Assembly (NCBI GenBank): GCA_001602415.1 | Contig: CP012155.1 | Location: 3,000,824 to 3,064,823 of the forward strand | Length of the DNA stretch: 64,000 bases | Direction of reading: 5' to 3' | Origin: Bacteroidetes bacterium UKL13-3 | GTDB lineage: Bacteria > Bacteroidota > Bacteroidia > UKL13-3 | In this document: piece by piece, positions 62,698-64,000 of the stretch | Layout of the letters: every line of letters starts with the position of its first letter | Position numbering within the stretch: the first letter of the stretch is position 1 | Made by a program: the position numbers and the translations under genes | The notes under the pieces: generated by a model | Told to the model about the DNA's origin: nothing | The model's input: the letters and a program-made list of their open reading frames with translations, nothing else | Databases searched by the model: none

Positions 62698-63498
62698 TTA
62701 CTTCCAAGCTTTAACAATTAAACCCGTTCCGGTTTTGTGTGTTGAATATGTATCAACCCAGTTTAATATGTAGGCAAACGGATAGGTAACGATATAATAG
62801 AAAGGAAGAATCACAAAAAACAGCTTCGTTGCATTTAACATGCTCATCGGATATTTCATTGAAAGCTTCCAAGCAATTTTGCCGGGTGCTCCATATGAAT
62901 ATAAAATTTCTGCTTTGTCGAATCCTGCCTTTTTAAGTTTTTCACGCATTTCCTCAACAGGGTATCCATCTCTTACGTGCTCTCCAATAAATGACTCTCC
63001 GTGTTCATCAGCATTGCTTCCTCCTTGATCACTTGGAGTAGAAATAAGCAACATTGCGCCAGCTTTCATGCTCCTGTGGAAGTGTGTGAATACATCAACA
63101 TCCTCCAAAATATGCTCCATCACATCCACACACAACACCAAATCATAGGCATTAGTAGCATGCGGTTGGGTAAGATCGCCTACGCTGAACGTAACATTGT
63201 TGATGCCGCATTTAGCAAAGAAGTTATTACAATCGGCAATTTGATCATCTTTTACATCAACTGCGGTAATGTTGCAATTCTTATTTTTATTGGCAATGTA
63301 AAACGAATATTGTCCAAACCCCGAACCTGCATCCAACATTTGAAACGAATCATGAAATTTTGGCCATGCTCTGAGCTCACGATGAATATGCCAAGTGCGC
63401 AGCAACAGTAAATCAAGCAGCTTGTAAAACAACTTGCGCAAAAAGAGTGATGAGTTAAAAACGGTTCCTAAGTCTTTTTTTATCGGGTCGTATTCCAT
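62698..63498 (-). CDS. Class I SAM-dependent methyltransferase
   Basis: This 266-aa protein has the nucleotide-binding motif LDAGSGFGQYSFYIA, an acidic loop NITAVDVKDDQIADC and LVLCVDVMEHILEDVD, in a Rossmann-fold methyltransferase of the UbiE/Methyltransf_11 type. Two hydrophobic stretches near the C-terminus (FFVILPFYYIVTYPFAYIL) suggest membrane association. The substrate is unknown; lipid or sugar methylation is possible. Confidence 0.82.
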   Translation of the reverse strand: MEYDPIKKDLGTVFNSSLFLRKLFYKLLDLLLLRTWHIHRELRAWPKFHDSFQMLDAGSGFGQYSFYIANKNKNCNITAVDVKDDQIADCNNFFAKCGINNVTFSVGDLTQPHATNAYDLVLCVDVMEHILEDVDVFTHFHRSMKAGAMLLISTPSDQGGSNADEHGESFIGEHVRDGYPVEEMREKLKKAGFDKAEILYSYGAPGKIAWKLSMKYPMSMLNATKLFFVILPFYYIVTYPFAYILNWVDTYSTHKTGTGLIVKAWK

Positions 63499-63764
63499 GA
63501 GATGTATATGCTGTTAAAAGTTCGCAAAATAAAAAAAGACACCCACAAATTGGGGCTTTTTTTAGGGGTTGAACATAATAAGCATATATAAATGCTAATC
63601 AAACACTTATGCAATGTTGTTTCGATTGGCTTGGGTATTTCCGGTTCAAAAACAATTGCAGCAGGTGTTAACCATTTGCTATTGTATGATTAAACTTTTT
63701 TAGTAGCTTATTCATTAATAAATCTGTTTATTTGTTGCGCTTATTCTACCATTAAAATAACACC

Positions 63765-64000
63765 ATGAATCTGTTTGTAAAGGTTTTCTTGTTTTGTATT
63801 CCGACAATTATTGCCGCAAACAGTTATGCTCAAAAAACCGAAATCGGATTATTGCTAGGTGGTTCATATTACTATGGAGATATTGTGAACACCAATCGAA
63901 TCCAAACTCAAACAATTGGCCCGGCAGGAGGGGTTTTTCTTCGAAAGCACCTCAACAAACGAACCTGTTTCAGGGCCAATTTTATGTACGCCCGAATTGG
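63765..64000 (+). CDS. PorG/DUF6089-like outer-membrane protein (3' partial)
   Basis: The gene starts at ATG 63765 and runs off the window. The first 79 residues give a signal peptide ending SYAQ, then EIGLLLGGSYYYGDIVN, and PAGGVFLRKHLNKR, matching the start of DUF6089/PorG-like beta-barrel proteins. PorG is part of the type IX secretion apparatus; many relatives have unknown roles. Assignment is tentative because only the N-terminus is seen. Confidence 0.65.
   Translation, partial: MNLFVKVFLFCIPTIIAANSYAQKTEIGLLLGGSYYYGDIVNTNRIQTQTIGPAGGVFLRKHLNKRTCFRANFMYARI

Noticed and set aside
1-64000. tRNA or rRNA genes
   Set aside because: No cloverleaf-type sequence with a T-loop GTTCGA pattern and no rRNA-like segment was recognised by eye; a tRNAscan-SE run would be decisive.

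Overview
The window looks like a chromosomal segment of an environmental Bacteroidota (Bacteroidetes) genome. Signs of this are an AT-rich composition, repeated TAnnTTTG-type -7 promoter elements, weak or absent Shine-Dalgarno sequences, proteins with C-terminal type IX secretion (T9SS) sorting domains, a TonB-dependent receptor behind a TPP riboswitch, and GldI-like FKBP proteins. No rRNA or tRNA gene was recognised. Both window edges cut through genes: an FKBP isomerase on the left and a PorG/DUF6089-like outer-membrane protein on the right.

Layout. 1-4.2 kb: two FKBP-type prolyl isomerases, then a TPP riboswitch and a TonB-dependent receptor (probable thiamine uptake). 4.5-6 kb: a SET-domain protein and exonuclease III. 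6-9.5 kb: a large secreted T9SS lipase-like gene broken by two single-base homopolymer frameshifts. 9.5-19.3 kb: lipoproteins, an orphan response regulator, 3-hydroxybutyryl-CoA dehydrogenase, a REP-associated transposase (RAYT) with its palindromes, an IscA/HesB protein, rpsT, aat, a BrkB-like protein, a Rieske protein, pgk, a VanZ-like protein and fabG. An 89-bp tandem repeat follows fabG. 19.7-23 kb: a membrane-anchored VWA-like protein and gpsA. 23-27.3 kb is a decayed accessory zone: an antitoxin cut by a transposase remnant, toxin/immunity-like fragments, and a complete IS30-family element whose two flanks do not match. 27.4-36.8 kb returns to housekeeping genes: polA, an MscS channel, tatD, gcvH, rsmI, isochorismate synthase and a thioesterase.

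37.0-48.9 kb is the main accessory island. It is one tightly overlapping seven-gene operon: XRE regulator, SNF2-type helicase, GxxExxY protein, 1001-aa type III-like adenine methyltransferase, AAA ATPase, DUF4276-like (TOPRIM-like) protein, and a type III Res-like helicase/nuclease. The XRE gene has a perfect inverted-repeat operator on its own promoter. The island lies between imperfect repeats. I read it as a composite anti-phage system in which an AAA/DUF4276 pair sits between the mod and res genes of a SNF2-containing restriction-modification backbone. Function is inferred from motifs and arrangement only.

49.3-64 kb: a histidine phosphatase, a prolyl oligopeptidase lipoprotein, an SRPBCC protein, a T9SS-secreted endonuclease I, two adjacent and distinct photolyase/cryptochrome genes, an MsbA-like ABC exporter, rbfA, a DedA protein, a LolC/E-like permease, a methyltransferase and the partial outer-membrane protein gene.
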